Shown: piece by piece, positions 43,238 through 51,893 of the stretch
How positions within the stretch are numbered: the stretch's first letter is position 1
How the letters are laid out: every line of letters starts with the position of its first letter
NCBI RefSeq assembly: GCF_015291885.1
Contig: NZ_CP036186.1
Location: 3,809,001-3,873,000, forward strand
Direction of reading: 5' to 3'
DNA: 64,000 bases
DNA from: Stutzerimonas stutzeri
GTDB lineage: Bacteria; Pseudomonadota; Gammaproteobacteria; Pseudomonadales; Pseudomonadaceae
Notes under the pieces: generated by a model
What the model was told of the DNA's origin: nothing
Seen by the model: only the letters and a program-made list of their open reading frames with translations
The model's database searches: none
Translations under genes and position numbers: made by a program

Positions 43238-44317
43238 TTATTCGGCCGGGAGGTATTCTACAACTTCCAGATCAAAGCCGGATATCGCGTTGAACTTCAT
43301 TGGCGCGCTCATCAGGCGCATCTTGCGAACGCCCAGGTCACGCAGGATCTGCGAACCGGCGCCGACGGTGCTGTAGGTAGCGGGGGTCGGCGGCTGCTGA
43401 CGGGTCAGCTGCGCCAGCAGCTGCGGGCCGGTCAGCGGGTTGCCGAGCAGCAGCACGACGCCCTTGCCGGCCTTGGCAACCTCGCTCATCGCCGCGCGCA
43501 GGCTCCAGCGGCCCGGCACGGTGACCAGCAACAGATCACGCAGCGGCTCCATGTTGTGCACGCGGACCAGCGTCGGCTCCTCCGGGGAGATTTCGCCGCG
43601 GGTCAGCGCCATGTGCACGGTGTCCTCGACGCCGTCGCGGTAGGTGACCAGGTTGAACTGGCCCAGCTCGGTTTCCAGCGGCTGTTCGGAAACCCGCTCG
43701 ACGGTACGCTCGTGGATCATGCGGTAGTGGATCAGGTCGGCGATGGTGCCGATCTTCAACCCGTGCTGCTCGGCGAAGGCTTCCAGCTCAGGACGGCGCG
43801 CCATGGTGCCGTCGTCATTCATGATCTCGCAGATCACCCCGCTCGGCTCAAAACCACCCATGCGCGCCAGGTCGCAGGCCGCTTCGGTATGGCCGGCACG
43901 CGCCAGCACGCCGCCGGGCTGGGCCATCAACGGGAAGATATGACCGGGGCTGACGATGTCCTCGGCCACGGCATTGCGCGCCACAGCAGCCTGCACGGTA
44001 CGCGCACGGTCGGCAGCGGAGATGCCGGTGGTCACCCCTTCGGCGGCCTCGATGGAGACGGTGAACTTGGTGCCGAAGCCCGAGCCGTTGCGCGGCGCCA
44101 TCAGCGGCAGCTTGAGCAGTTCGCAGCGCTCGCGGGTCATCGGCATGCAGATCAGGCCGCGGGCGAAGCGCGCCATGAAGTTGATGTGCTCGGCGGTGAC
44201 GCATTCGGAAGCGACGATGATGTCGCCCTCGTTCTCGCGATCCTCGTCATCCATGAGGATGACCATCTTGCCGGCGCGGATGTCTTCGATCAGTTCTTCA
44301 GCGGTATTGAGCGCCAT
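43238..44317 (-). CDS. ribBA: 3,4-Dihydroxy-2-butanone 4-phosphate synthase with degenerate GTP cyclohydrolase II domain
   Basis: A 359-residue two-domain protein. The N-terminal RibB domain (residues 1-205) makes dihydroxybutanone phosphate from ribulose 5-phosphate and keeps the acidic loop DDEDRENEGDI, TGISAADRA and RAGHTEAACDL. The C-terminal RibA-like domain lacks the Cys zinc ligands (no SxCxTGD or CDCG) and the catalytic Tyr region, so it is probably not a cyclohydrolase. This pattern is common in Pseudomonas, which carry a separate RibA (here at 39.2 kb). ATG at 44317 follows GAGGAG. Confidence 0.93.
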   Translation of the reverse strand: MALNTAEELIEDIRAGKMVILMDDEDRENEGDIIVASECVTAEHINFMARFARGLICMPMTRERCELLKLPLMAPRNGSGFGTKFTVSIEAAEGVTTGISAADRARTVQAAVARNAVAEDIVSPGHIFPLMAQPGGVLARAGHTEAACDLARMGGFEPSGVICEIMNDDGTMARRPELEAFAEQHGLKIGTIADLIHYRMIHERTVERVSEQPLETELGQFNLVTYRDGVEDTVHMALTRGEISPEEPTLVRVHNMEPLRDLLLVTVPGRWSLRAAMSEVAKAGKGVVLLLGNPLTGPQLLAQLTRQQPPTPATYSTVGAGSQILRDLGVRKMRLMSAPMKFNAISGFDLEVVEYLPAE

Positions 44318-44328
44318 GGGGCGTCTCC

Positions 44329-44991
44329 TCAATTCTTCAGGTAGCCGTGCTCGGCGAGAAAACCTTCGGTGAGCCCCGAGGCCTTGGGTTCGGCGGCCTT
44401 GTCGCCCATCATCAGGCGCTCCAGGTAACGCGCCAGCAGGTCGACTTCCAGGTTCACCTGCCGCCCGGGGCGGTAGTCGGCCATGATGGTTTCGCCGAGG
44501 GTGTGCGGCACGATGGTCAGCTCGAATTCGGCGCCATTGACCGCGTTGACCGTGAGGCTGGTGCCGTCGACGGTGATTGAGCCCTTCAGCGCGATGTACT
44601 TGGCCAGCTCGCGCGGGGCACGGATGCGGAACTGCACGGCGCGGGCGTTATCTTCCCGAGAGACGACCTCGCCAACGCCATCGACGTGGCCGCTGACCAG
44701 ATGGCCGCCGAGGCGGCTGGTAGGGGTCAGGGCCTTTTCCAGGTTGACCCGGCTGCCGGCCTTGAGGTCGATGAAGGCGGTGCGTGCGAGGGTTTCGCGA
44801 CTGACGTCGGCCCAGAAGCCGTTGCCCGGCAGCTCGACCGCCGTCAGGCAGACGCCGTTGACCGCGATGCTGTCGCCCAGCTTTACGTCGCCCAGATCCA
44901 GCTTGCCGGTTTCGACCAGCACGCGGACGTCGCCGCCCTTGGGCGTGAGCGCACGAATGGTGCCGATGGCTTCGATTATTCCGGTGAACAT
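44329..44991 (-). CDS. ribE: Riboflavin synthase alpha subunit
   Basis: A 220-residue enzyme dismutating two lumazines to riboflavin, with two similar lumazine-binding barrels. The first begins MFTGIIEAIG and has VNGVCLTAVE; the second has GHVDGVGEV and VDGTSLTVNAV. Normal length. ATG at 44991 with GGGAG upstream. The FMN riboswitch at 45.1-45.4 kb controls it and, through read-through, ribBA-ribH-nusB-thiL-pgpA. A 16-codon upstream frame overlaps its start (see 44976-45026). Confidence 0.95.
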   Translation of the reverse strand: MFTGIIEAIGTIRALTPKGGDVRVLVETGKLDLGDVKLGDSIAVNGVCLTAVELPGNGFWADVSRETLARTAFIDLKAGSRVNLEKALTPTSRLGGHLVSGHVDGVGEVVSREDNARAVQFRIRAPRELAKYIALKGSITVDGTSLTVNAVNGAEFELTIVPHTLGETIMADYRPGRQVNLEVDLLARYLERLMMGDKAAEPKASGLTEGFLAEHGYLKN

Positions 44992-45026
44992 GTGGCCTCC
45001 CGTGGAAGGCGGGTAAAACGTTGCAT
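44976..45026 (-). CDS. Short upstream ORF overlapping the ribE start
   Basis: ATG at 45026, 8 bases after AGGAG, opens 16 codons (MQRFTRLPREATCSPE) that read past the ribE ATG (44991) in another frame and stop at 44976. Its ribosome binding site is in a CCTGTTTTT/AAAAACAGG hairpin (45037-45055). Translating it would bring ribosomes to the ribE start, so it may couple riboswitch folding to ribE expression. It is unproven as a product. Confidence 0.45.
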   Translation of the reverse strand: MQRFTRLPREATCSPE

Positions 45027-45036
45027 ACGACGAACT

Positions 45037-45055
45037 CCTGTTTTTGAAAAACAGG
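45037..45055 (-). promoter_or_regulatory. Hairpin sequestering a ribosome binding site downstream of the FMN riboswitch
   Basis: Arms CCTGTTTTT and AAAAACAGG meet over a single base. On the minus strand the distal arm contains the AGG of the short upstream ORF's AGGAG. Confidence 0.55.
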
Positions 45056-45116
45056 GCGCTACGGATCGATAGGGATGCATGACGGGCGCACGGACGGCGT
45101 CCATCGGGATATCCCG

Positions 45117-45385
45117 CTCTCTCTCATCCGGACTATACCGTCGGCCCCGGAATCACACCGGGTCTGCTGACCTTGCCTAGGCAAGCGCTCGCGGGCTAGA
45201 CGCGATTGAAAGCTACTGCGCGCAGAGCATGCTGCGTTGTGGTCCTCCTCGAAGTACTCATTTACCAGGGTAAACTCCGCCTTCTCGTCGAATCACGCCT
45301 TGCCTGCTCAGCGCTCGCTACGCTTTCATCCTTGTAACTGCGCCATTACCGCCGGTGGGGAATCGCACCCCGCCCTGAGAACGTT
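45117..45385 (-). ncRNA. FMN riboswitch (RFN element) of ribE
   Basis: On the minus strand the 5' half has TCAGGGCGGGGTGCGATTCC and CCACCGGCGGTAAT, and the 3' half AGCCCGCGAGCG, GGTCAGCAGACCCGGTG, TGATTCCGGGGCCGACGG and TATAGTCCGGATGAGAGAG. These are the conserved RFN boxes. Between the GCGGTAAT box (45345) and AGCCCGC (45197) is about 147 nt, far more than the usual short variable hairpin. FMN binding would lower riboflavin synthase expression. Confidence 0.93.
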
Positions 45386-45513
45386 GGGCCGCTTGCGGCC
45401 CGGCAGCGTTTTTAACACAAATAGCGGCGCGGGGCAGCCCGATATCGCCAGATAGCAGCTATGAGGGTGCAAGACGAAGGCTATCGGCAGACGCTGCCGG
45501 CATGCGTTGCCGA

Positions 45514-46614
45514 TCAGTTGGCCGGGCGCGCCACGATCTTCCAGTCATCACCCACCGCACGGATGTCGACAATCTTCAGCTCGCGCGCCTCGGTCATGCA
45601 TTCCAGAGGCAGCTCCAGCAGCGGGCGCGCCGTGGAGCCGAGAAACTTGGCTGCCATGAACACTTGGTATTCGTCGATCAGGCCGAGACTGGCGAACGCA
45701 CCGACCAGCCGCGGGCCGGCCTCGACCAGCACCTCGTTGGCACCACGGGCAGCCAGCTCGCGCAGCAGCGCGGTCAGGTCGACCCGCTCCTGCCCCAGCA
45801 CCAGTAGCTCATGCCCCGCACCAGCGAACGCACCCTCATGGCCAGCGACAGTGGTCGCGACCAGCGCAGGACCAGCCTGAAAGAACGGCGCATCCAGCGG
45901 CACGCGCAGCCGACCGTCGACCAGCACCCGCAGCGGCGGGCGCTGCAGCGCCAGCGCCGTGGTTTCCGCATCCAGCCCCAGTTCATCGCCACGCACGGTC
46001 AGCCGCGCGGCGTCCATCAGCACGGTGTCGGCGCCGGTCAGCACCACGCTGGAGCGAGCGCGCAGGCGCTGCACCTCGGCACGCGCCGCCGGCCCGGTGA
46101 TCCACTGACTCTCGCCGCTGGCCATCGCCGTGCGCCCGTCCAGGCTCATGGCCAGTTTGGCGCGCACGTACGGCAGACCGCTTTCCATGCGCTTGATAAA
46201 GCCCGCATTGAGTTCCCGCGCCTCGCCTTCCAGCACGCCGCTGGCAACTTCGATACCGGCGCTGCGCAGCAGCTTCAGACCGTTCCCGGCGACCTGCGGA
46301 TTGGGGTCCTGCATGGCCGCCACCACGCGCCCGACCCCGGCCTTGACCAGCGCTTCGGCACAGGGCGGCGTGCGCCCGTAATGGCTGCAGGGTTCGAGGG
46401 TGACGTAGGCGGTGGCACCGCGGGCGCGCTCGCCGGCCTGGCGCAGCGCATGGACCTCGGCATGCGGCTCGCCGGCGCGTACGTGCCAGCCTTCGCCGAC
46501 GAGCTCGCCATCGGCGACGATGACGCAACCGACCCGCGGGTTCGGATGGGTCGAATACAGCCCCTTGCGCGCCAACTGCAGCGCCCGGGCCATCCAGGCG
46601 TGATCGGTCGTCAT
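45514..46614 (-). CDS. ribD: Bifunctional riboflavin deaminase/reductase
   Basis: A 366-residue two-domain enzyme handling the second and third riboflavin steps. The N-terminal cytidine-deaminase-like domain has the zinc set: HAEVHAL and [15 protein letters not shown]. The C-terminal NADPH reductase has [20 protein letters not shown], a long TGADTVLMD, and [14 protein letters not shown] at 46614 overlaps the nrdR stop (ATGA). It is transcribed separately from ribE by the riboswitch region below. Confidence 0.95.
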   Translation of the reverse strand: MTTDHAWMARALQLARKGLYSTHPNPRVGCVIVADGELVGEGWHVRAGEPHAEVHALRQAGERARGATAYVTLEPCSHYGRTPPCAEALVKAGVGRVVAAMQDPNPQVAGNGLKLLRSAGIEVASGVLEGEARELNAGFIKRMESGLPYVRAKLAMSLDGRTAMASGESQWITGPAARAEVQRLRARSSVVLTGADTVLMDAARLTVRGDELGLDAETTALALQRPPLRVLVDGRLRVPLDAPFFQAGPALVATTVAGHEGAFAGAGHELLVLGQERVDLTALLRELAARGANEVLVEAGPRLVGAFASLGLIDEYQVFMAAKFLGSTARPLLELPLECMTEARELKIVDIRAVGDDWKIVARPAN

Positions 46615-47078
46615 TCGGGCTTGGCCGGCTCGCGGGACAGCCGTTCGATTTCCTCGCGGAACTCGTTGAGGTCCTGGAAGCGGCGGTAGACCGAGGCGAA
46701 GCGGATATAGGCGACCTCGTCGAGCTTCTGCAGCTCGGCCATCACCAGCTCGCCGAGCACGCGCGACTTGATCTCGCGCTCGCCGGTGGCGCGCAGCTGA
46801 TGCTTGATATGGGCGATCGCAGCTTCCAGGCGCTCGACGCTGACCGGGCGTTTCTCCAGGGCACGCTGCATGCCGGCGCGCAGTTTCTGCTCGTCGAACG
46901 GCTGGCGACTGCCGTCGGACTTGATCAAGCGTGGCATCACCAGCTCGGCGGTTTCGAAGGTGGTGAAACGCTCGCCACAAGCCAGACACTCGCGGCGACG
47001 GCGCACCTGGTCGCCTTCGGCAACCAGGCGGGAATCGATGACCTTGGTATCGTTGGCGGCACAGAAGGGACAATGCAT
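46611..47078 (-). CDS. nrdR: Transcriptional repressor NrdR
   Basis: A 155-residue repressor of ribonucleotide reductase genes. It starts [17 protein letters not shown], the N-terminal zinc ribbon with CPFC and [12 protein letters not shown], then an ATP-cone domain ([20 protein letters not shown]) that senses ATP/dATP. ATG at 47078 gives the standard length; an in-frame ATG at 47162 would add 28 residues before the zinc ribbon and is rejected. First gene of the nrdR-ribD unit. Confidence 0.95.
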   Translation of the reverse strand: MHCPFCAANDTKVIDSRLVAEGDQVRRRRECLACGERFTTFETAELVMPRLIKSDGSRQPFDEQKLRAGMQRALEKRPVSVERLEAAIAHIKHQLRATGEREIKSRVLGELVMAELQKLDEVAYIRFASVYRRFQDLNEFREEIERLSREPAKPE

Positions 47079-47192
47079 TTGGCTGAAATCGGTCGTACGT
47101 CGGGACGGCCATGGTAGCGCATCCGACCGGCAAGACAAGGCGACGACTTTGCTGCTATACAAGCCCGCACCCCGTCGTTCAGGAGCCTTTCC

Positions 47193-47618
47193 GTGCCGCC
47201 ACGTCTACTCGTTTTGCCCGCTTTGCTGGCCCTTCTTGCGGGCTGCAGCAGTCAGCCCAGCGAACCGCCATCGGCACCTGTCGAGATGAGCAGCGCACCC
47301 CACTCCAAGCTGCTCAACGAACTGAGTGGCAGCCTCATCGGTGCGCCGGCAGGCAGCGACGTTGAGCTGGCGCTGCTGGAGGTGGATCGCCGTGACCAGC
47401 CGGACCGCCTGCTGAGCAACGTGCAGCTCAAGGGCCGCGACAGCGAACTGCCCTTCATCCTGCAATTCAATCCCGATGCTTTCCCCACTGGCCAGCGCGT
47501 GGAACTGCGCGGCCGGGTCACCCGAGCCGGCCAATTGATCATGAAACTGCCATCGCGGACCATCTCAAGCCCAGCCAGCCAGGCCCTCGGCCCGTTGCAG
47601 CTGGTTCCGGCGCCGTGA
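47193..47618 (+). CDS. YbaY-family outer-membrane lipoprotein
   Basis: A 141-residue lipoprotein. Signal peptide [14 protein letters not shown], with lipobox LLAGC and lipidated Cys at residue 18, a Ser/Pro-rich linker, then a beta domain of the YbaY/META-like type ([20 protein letters not shown]...[19 protein letters not shown]). Function unknown, possibly related to other META/heat-shock-type lipoproteins. It starts with GTG at 47193 after AGGAG. It is divergent from nrdR and overlaps the methyltransferase start. Confidence 0.75.
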   Translation: MPPRLLVLPALLALLAGCSSQPSEPPSAPVEMSSAPHSKLLNELSGSLIGAPAGSDVELALLEVDRRDQPDRLLSNVQLKGRDSELPFILQFNPDAFPTGQRVELRGRVTRAGQLIMKLPSRTISSPASQALGPLQLVPAP

Positions 47619-48271
47619 CGGCACCGGCACCCTTACAGGCGGCACTGAACGATCTGCTGGGCGATGCGCGTCTGACAGCCGAGCGGCTGCCGGGGACCGA
47701 TCTGCGACTCTGGCTGATTGATGCGGCCAACATGAACCGTGCCTTCAGCCCAGAGGAAACCCGGCGGATTCTCGAGGACCCGCCGTATTGGTGCTTCTGC
47801 TGGGCCAGCGGACTGGTGCTGGCCTATTGGTTGGCCGAAAGACCCGAATGGGTGCGCGGCAAGCGCGTACTGGATTTCGGCGCGGGCTCGGGCGTCGCCG
47901 CCATCGCTGCCGCCAAGGCTGGCGCAGTCGAAGTGGTGGCCTGCGATCTCGATCCGCTGGCGCTCGCCGCCTGCCAGGCCAACGCCGCGCTGAACGAGGT
48001 CGAGCTATGCTATTCGCAGGACTTCTTCGGCGAAGCGGATCGCTACGACCTGATCATCGTTGCCGACGTGCTCTACGATCGCGCCAACCTGCCGCTGCTG
48101 GATCACTTCCTCAGTCGCGGACGCGAAGCACTGGTGGCCGACTCACGGGTGCGCGATTTTGCTCATCCGCTCTATCGGCGTCTGGACGTGCTGGATGCCT
48201 GCACCTGGCCGGATCTGGCAGAGCCTGCGGAATTCAGGCGCGTTAGCCTCTATCACGCCGCAAGGAAATGA
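47615..48271 (+). CDS. Class I SAM-dependent methyltransferase, ETFB-lysine/PrmA-like
   Basis: A 218-residue cytosolic methyltransferase. SAM motif I is VLDFGAGSGVAAIAAAKAGA, acidic motif II is VACDLDPLALAACQAN, and VADVLYDRANLPLLD is motif IV. It looks closest to the ETFB-lysine/nicotinamide N-methyltransferase branch of the L11 (PrmA) family; a protein Lys substrate is likely but unverified. GTG start at 47615 overlaps the lipoprotein stop (GTGA), so the two are coupled. Confidence 0.82.
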   Translation: MTAPAPLQAALNDLLGDARLTAERLPGTDLRLWLIDAANMNRAFSPEETRRILEDPPYWCFCWASGLVLAYWLAERPEWVRGKRVLDFGAGSGVAAIAAAKAGAVEVVACDLDPLALAACQANAALNEVELCYSQDFFGEADRYDLIIVADVLYDRANLPLLDHFLSRGREALVADSRVRDFAHPLYRRLDVLDACTWPDLAEPAEFRRVSLYHAARK

Positions 48272-48350
48272 AAGTTGAAGAGTCTGAGGTAGCGTGGAAA
48301 ACCACGAAACGTTTTCCGCCGAGATGTGCCGCCGCGACCGGAGACCAGAC

Positions 48351-48872
48351 ATGATCGACGACACCCTGCGTCTGTTCTTTGCCCTGCCCTGTCCACCCGC
48401 GCAGGCAGAGGCCATCTGCACCTGGCGTGACAGCCAGGCTCTCGACGGCCGGGCCGTGGCACGCGTCAACCTGCACCTGACTCTGGCCTTTATCGGCGAG
48501 CAACCGAAGAATCACCTCGATGCCCTGTTGCAAATGGCCGCGACGGTGCGGGCCGACTCATTCAACCTCTCGCTCGACCGCCTGACCACCATCGGTAAAG
48601 GCTTCATCTGCCTGCAGCCTTCCTCCACACCTTCCGAACTGCTGCAGCTGGTCGAAGCACTGACCGAACGGCTGGCGGCGCTTGGCGTGGTGCTCGACTG
48701 CCGGCCATTCCTGCCACACCTGACGTTGAGCCGCCAGGCCCGGAGCCGAGCGCAGAAACCGGCACCGGATTTCAGCTGGCACGTCGACCGCTTCGTGCTC
48801 TACCGCTCCCGCAATACGGAGGATGGTGTGCGCTACGACGAACTGGGAAGCTGGTCTCTGGCTGCGCCGTAG
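48351..48872 (+). CDS. thpR: RNA 2',3'-cyclic phosphodiesterase
   Basis: A 173-residue 2H-family enzyme (LigT/ThpR) that opens 2',3'-cyclic phosphates on RNA and tRNA halves. The two HxTx motifs are NLHLTLAFIG and PHLTLSRQ. ATG at 48351 after GGAG is preferred to an upstream ATG at 48294. It follows the methyltransferase by 79 bp and converges with the tusA-like gene. Confidence 0.9.
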   Translation: MIDDTLRLFFALPCPPAQAEAICTWRDSQALDGRAVARVNLHLTLAFIGEQPKNHLDALLQMAATVRADSFNLSLDRLTTIGKGFICLQPSSTPSELLQLVEALTERLAALGVVLDCRPFLPHLTLSRQARSRAQKPAPDFSWHVDRFVLYRSRNTEDGVRYDELGSWSLAAP

Positions 48873-48903
48873 CGACCGCTCAGGGCCGCCATGGCACTGT
48901 CGT

Positions 48904-49143
48904 TCAACGTGGCACTTCGATCAGAAAACGAAACAGTGCGCCATGTTGCTCCACCGCCAGGCAGTTATAGCCCTTGGATTTGGTGTCCTCCGGAATGCCA
49001 TGCACCGACTGCGAGCAATCGGTCACCACCTCGAGCAACTGACCCGGCTGCATCGTTTCCAGGGTTTCCAGCGTAGCGATGGCGTTGTACGGGCAGTGCT
49101 CGCCACGTAGATCAAGCGAGAGATTCGGTTTGGCCTGGCTCAC
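48904..49143 (-). CDS. TusA-family sulfur carrier
   Basis: A 79-residue cytosolic sulfur carrier with a TusA/YeeD/YedF fold: LDLRGEHCPYNAIATLETLE contains the persulfide-carrying Cys in the Cys-Pro motif. It begins with GTG at 49143 after AAGGAG, inside the end of the YeeE-type gene (32-base overlap), which indicates obligatory co-expression. It probably accepts sulfur or selenium from the partner transporter, as YeeD does for thiosulfate or YedF for selenium. Confidence 0.88.
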   Translation of the reverse strand: MSQAKPNLSLDLRGEHCPYNAIATLETLETMQPGQLLEVVTDCSQSVHGIPEDTKSKGYNCLAVEQHGALFRFLIEVPR

Positions 49144-50338
49144 GGGCAGGACTCCTTTTCGATTGGAAACGACGGGCATTGAGGTGCACCAGCAACATGG
49201 CGATGGCCAGGCCGGCAAAGGTCAATAGCAAACCACTGGCCGGGCCGAAGCTCTCCAGCAGATTGATCTTCGGATAGGGCAGCGCCAGCGATGTGCCGAG
49301 TTGGTCCCAGTAGACGGCGACCAATGTGCCGCCGATGACATTACCGACGCCGACCACCCAGAAGTGCACCTGCCCTTCCATGGCGCGATACATCCAGCCG
49401 GTTTCGCAGCCGCCAGCGACGACGATACCGACGCCGAACAGCACACCACCGATGATTGCGTTTGGGCCCATCCAGAAAATCTTCGGGCTTGCCCCCAGCG
49501 CGATGGCGCCGAAAGTACCGACGCAGGCCACCGCCATGCCCAGCAGGATGCCGTAGGCGGCGCGGGTGCGGCCGGTGGTCCAGAGATCGCGGGCAGCGCT
49601 GGTGAAGCAGATCTGTGCGCGCTCGATCAGCCCGCCGAACAACAAGCCGAATAGCACGGCCATGCCGAGCACCAGCGAAGCATCGAAGCGCCAGGCGGCG
49701 AACGCGATCGCGAGCACCGCAACCGCCGTGCCGATTCGGGCCTGTAATGTGGCCCGCCGCCGTGTGCCTTCCATGTCGCCAAACAGGGAACTGGCCTGGC
49801 TACCGACCTTCAGCGGCGTGCGCAGCCAGGGTAGCAGGCAGATCTTCACGCCAATCCAGGCGCCACCCACGGTGGCCAGCATGAAGGCCCAGGCATGCAG
49901 CGAGAACATCGGAATGCCGGTGAAGAAGGCCGCCAGGTTGCAGCCCATCGCCAGGCGCGCACCGAAGCCGGCGATCACCCCGCCGATCAGCCCCTGCAGC
50001 AAACGCCGTTTACTCGTCGGCCAGCGCAGGCTGACGTTGTTCGCCCACAGCGCCGCGCAAAGTGCGCCAAGCAACATACCGATGATCATCACGCCATCTA
50101 CACGATCGAGCGGCGTGCCGGACAAGCCGATCAGCTTGAAGTAGCTCCACTCCTCGGGCGCGTAACCAAACCAGGAAATGACGTGTCCACCCCAGCGGGT
50201 GAACTCTCCGGTGACGGCCCAGAAGGTGCCGGTGATGGCAAAGTAGTAAGCGGAGGCGACGCCTAGCGCAACAAGCGCGGGCAATGGCGACCAGAAGCGC
50301 ACGAGATAGCGCTCCCGGAAGTCGGAGAGGAAAGTCAT
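49112..50338 (-). CDS. YeeE/YedE-family sulfur (or selenium) transporter
   Basis: A 408-residue inner-membrane protein with about 10 helices. It shows the family conserved cysteines in MGCNLAAF, ERAQICFTS and GGCETGW. In thermophilic YeeE (TsuA) such cysteines relay thiosulfate; in E. coli YedE is linked to selenium. The partner here is the TusA-like protein. ATG at 50338. The next gene upstream is the divergent CnoX-like gene, so this pair is its own unit. Substrate not certain. Confidence 0.87.
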   Translation of the reverse strand: MTFLSDFRERYLVRFWSPLPALVALGVASAYYFAITGTFWAVTGEFTRWGGHVISWFGYAPEEWSYFKLIGLSGTPLDRVDGVMIIGMLLGALCAALWANNVSLRWPTSKRRLLQGLIGGVIAGFGARLAMGCNLAAFFTGIPMFSLHAWAFMLATVGGAWIGVKICLLPWLRTPLKVGSQASSLFGDMEGTRRRATLQARIGTAVAVLAIAFAAWRFDASLVLGMAVLFGLLFGGLIERAQICFTSAARDLWTTGRTRAAYGILLGMAVACVGTFGAIALGASPKIFWMGPNAIIGGVLFGVGIVVAGGCETGWMYRAMEGQVHFWVVGVGNVIGGTLVAVYWDQLGTSLALPYPKINLLESFGPASGLLLTFAGLAIAMLLVHLNARRFQSKRSPAREPGQTESLA

Positions 50339-50543
50339 GTACTACTCCTTTGACGCGCGACTGCAAACGCCGCACCGGTCTAGGAAAAAGGTGTTGCCTC
50401 AACGCCGCAGGCAAGTGCCCTGCCGCGCCGGGCGGCGAAACCATAGTCCAATACCCCGCCGCATGCGAGCCCTTGCTTCCGAAGTCAAGCGCCCCCACAT
50501 ACCATGCACGCCTTTCCTGTCATTTGTGCCCACGAGAATCCCG

Positions 50544-51413
50544 ATGAGCCAGACGCCCTATATCTTCGATGTCACTACCGCCAGCTTCGAACAGCTGGTG
50601 CTCGAAAACTCGTTTCACAAGCCGGTACTGGTCGACTTCTGGGCCGAATGGTGCGCGCCGTGCAAGGCGCTGATGCCAATGCTTGCGAAGATCGCCGAGG
50701 AGTATCAGGGCGAGCTGCTGCTGGCCAAGGTCAATTGCGACGTCGAACCGGATGTCGTGGCCCGCTTCGGCATCCGCAGCCTGCCGACCGTAGTACTGTT
50801 CAAGGACGGCCAGCCGGTGGATGGCTTTGCCGGTGCACAACCGGAATCAGCCATTCGCGCCATGCTCGAGCCGCGTGTCCAAGCCCCGGAGGCGCCACAG
50901 GGCAACCTGCTGGAAAGCGCCCAGGCGCTCTTCGCAGAGGGCCGTTTTGCAGACGCTGAAGCGCAGCTGCAGCAGCTGCTTGGCGAAGACAATGAAAACG
51001 GCGCAGGCCTGATTCTGTATGCCCGTTGCCTGGCCGAGCGCGGTGAACTGGGCGAGGCGGAAACGGTGCTCAATGCAGTGAAAGGCGACGAGCACAAGCA
51101 GGCACTGGCCGGCGCGCGCGCCCAGCTCACGTTTTTGCGTCAGGCCAATGATCTGCCCGAAGTGGCCACACTGAAGAGTCGCCTGGCGCAGAACGGCGAG
51201 GACGATGAAGCGGCCTATCAGTTGGCCATTCAGCAGCTGGCTCGCCAGCAATACGAGGCCGCGCTCGACGGTCTGCTCAAGCTGTTCGTGCGTAACCGGG
51301 GCTATGCCGACGGGCAACCGCACAAGACGCTGCTGCAGGTCTTCGATCTGCTTGGCAACGACCACCCACTGGTGACGCTGTACCGTCGCAAGCTCTATCA
51401 GGCGATCTACTGA
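50544..51413 (+). CDS. cnoX: CnoX-type thioredoxin-TPR chaperedoxin
   Basis: A 289-residue cytosolic protein: a thioredoxin domain (FWAEWCAPCKALMPML, residues 31-46, with a classical CAPC active site) followed by TPR repeats. It matches E. coli YbbN/CnoX, which protects proteins from hypochlorous acid and passes them to chaperones. Unlike E. coli CnoX (SQHC), both active-site cysteines are kept, so it may also be a redox enzyme. ATG at 50544; an ATG at 50337 would extend it without conserved features. Confidence 0.9.
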   Translation: MSQTPYIFDVTTASFEQLVLENSFHKPVLVDFWAEWCAPCKALMPMLAKIAEEYQGELLLAKVNCDVEPDVVARFGIRSLPTVVLFKDGQPVDGFAGAQPESAIRAMLEPRVQAPEAPQGNLLESAQALFAEGRFADAEAQLQQLLGEDNENGAGLILYARCLAERGELGEAETVLNAVKGDEHKQALAGARAQLTFLRQANDLPEVATLKSRLAQNGEDDEAAYQLAIQQLARQQYEAALDGLLKLFVRNRGYADGQPHKTLLQVFDLLGNDHPLVTLYRRKLYQAIY

Positions 51414-51436
51414 CCGTCAGAGCGGCAAGCCACCCC

Positions 51437-51787
51437 TCAGGACGGCTCGCCGATCCAGTGATAGCAAGCCGCATCGGCACCATGCTCGACTTTGACCTCG
51501 TCGCAGTGACGCAAGCGCACCAGCAACCGTTTGGCCAGCTGCGCACTGCCGGTAAGCGCCTCCAGCTCAGCGAGCAGCTCAGGCCCGTCCAGCTTGCCGG
51601 CGCAGCGCAGGCGCTCACGGGCGCTGTGCCACAGGGCATCGGCTGGCGGCGAGGCAGCCATCGTCCGGCTGCTCGCAGCCACCTCGACATGCCCGATACT
51701 TCGCGTCAGGTTCGACCAGTCCTGCGCGTCCAACTCGATCTCGAGATCGACTGGCCAATCCCCTATGCTTCCGCGGATTCGAATCAT
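51437..51787 (-). CDS. Hypothetical protein
   Basis: A 116-residue soluble protein starting MIRIRGSIGDWPVDLEIELD, with a conserved acidic beta strand, and a helical C-terminus containing LLAELEALTGSAQLAKRLLVRLRHC. No signal peptide or family that I recognise. ATG at 51787 has AGGAGAGG upstream. Convergent with the CnoX-like gene and divergent from the Zur-box operon. Confidence 0.65.
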   Translation of the reverse strand: MIRIRGSIGDWPVDLEIELDAQDWSNLTRSIGHVEVAASSRTMAASPPADALWHSARERLRCAGKLDGPELLAELEALTGSAQLAKRLLVRLRHCDEVKVEHGADAACYHWIGEPS

Positions 51788-51858
51788 GCTGCCCTCTCCT
51801 GAGATATGCACTCATGCTCACATGACGGCAACAGGCTGGCCAGCCACACGGCAAAGTT

Positions 51859-51871
51859 GTTATAACGTAAC
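51859..51871 (+). promoter_or_regulatory. Zur box
   Basis: GTTATAACGTAAC matches 11 of the 13 positions of the gammaproteobacterial Zur core GTTATAATATAAC. It is 23 bp before the first gene of the DUF2796 operon, so Zn-bound Zur would block the promoter. Confidence 0.7.
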
Positions 51872-51893
51872 GACCCTTTCGATGGAGCTGACC

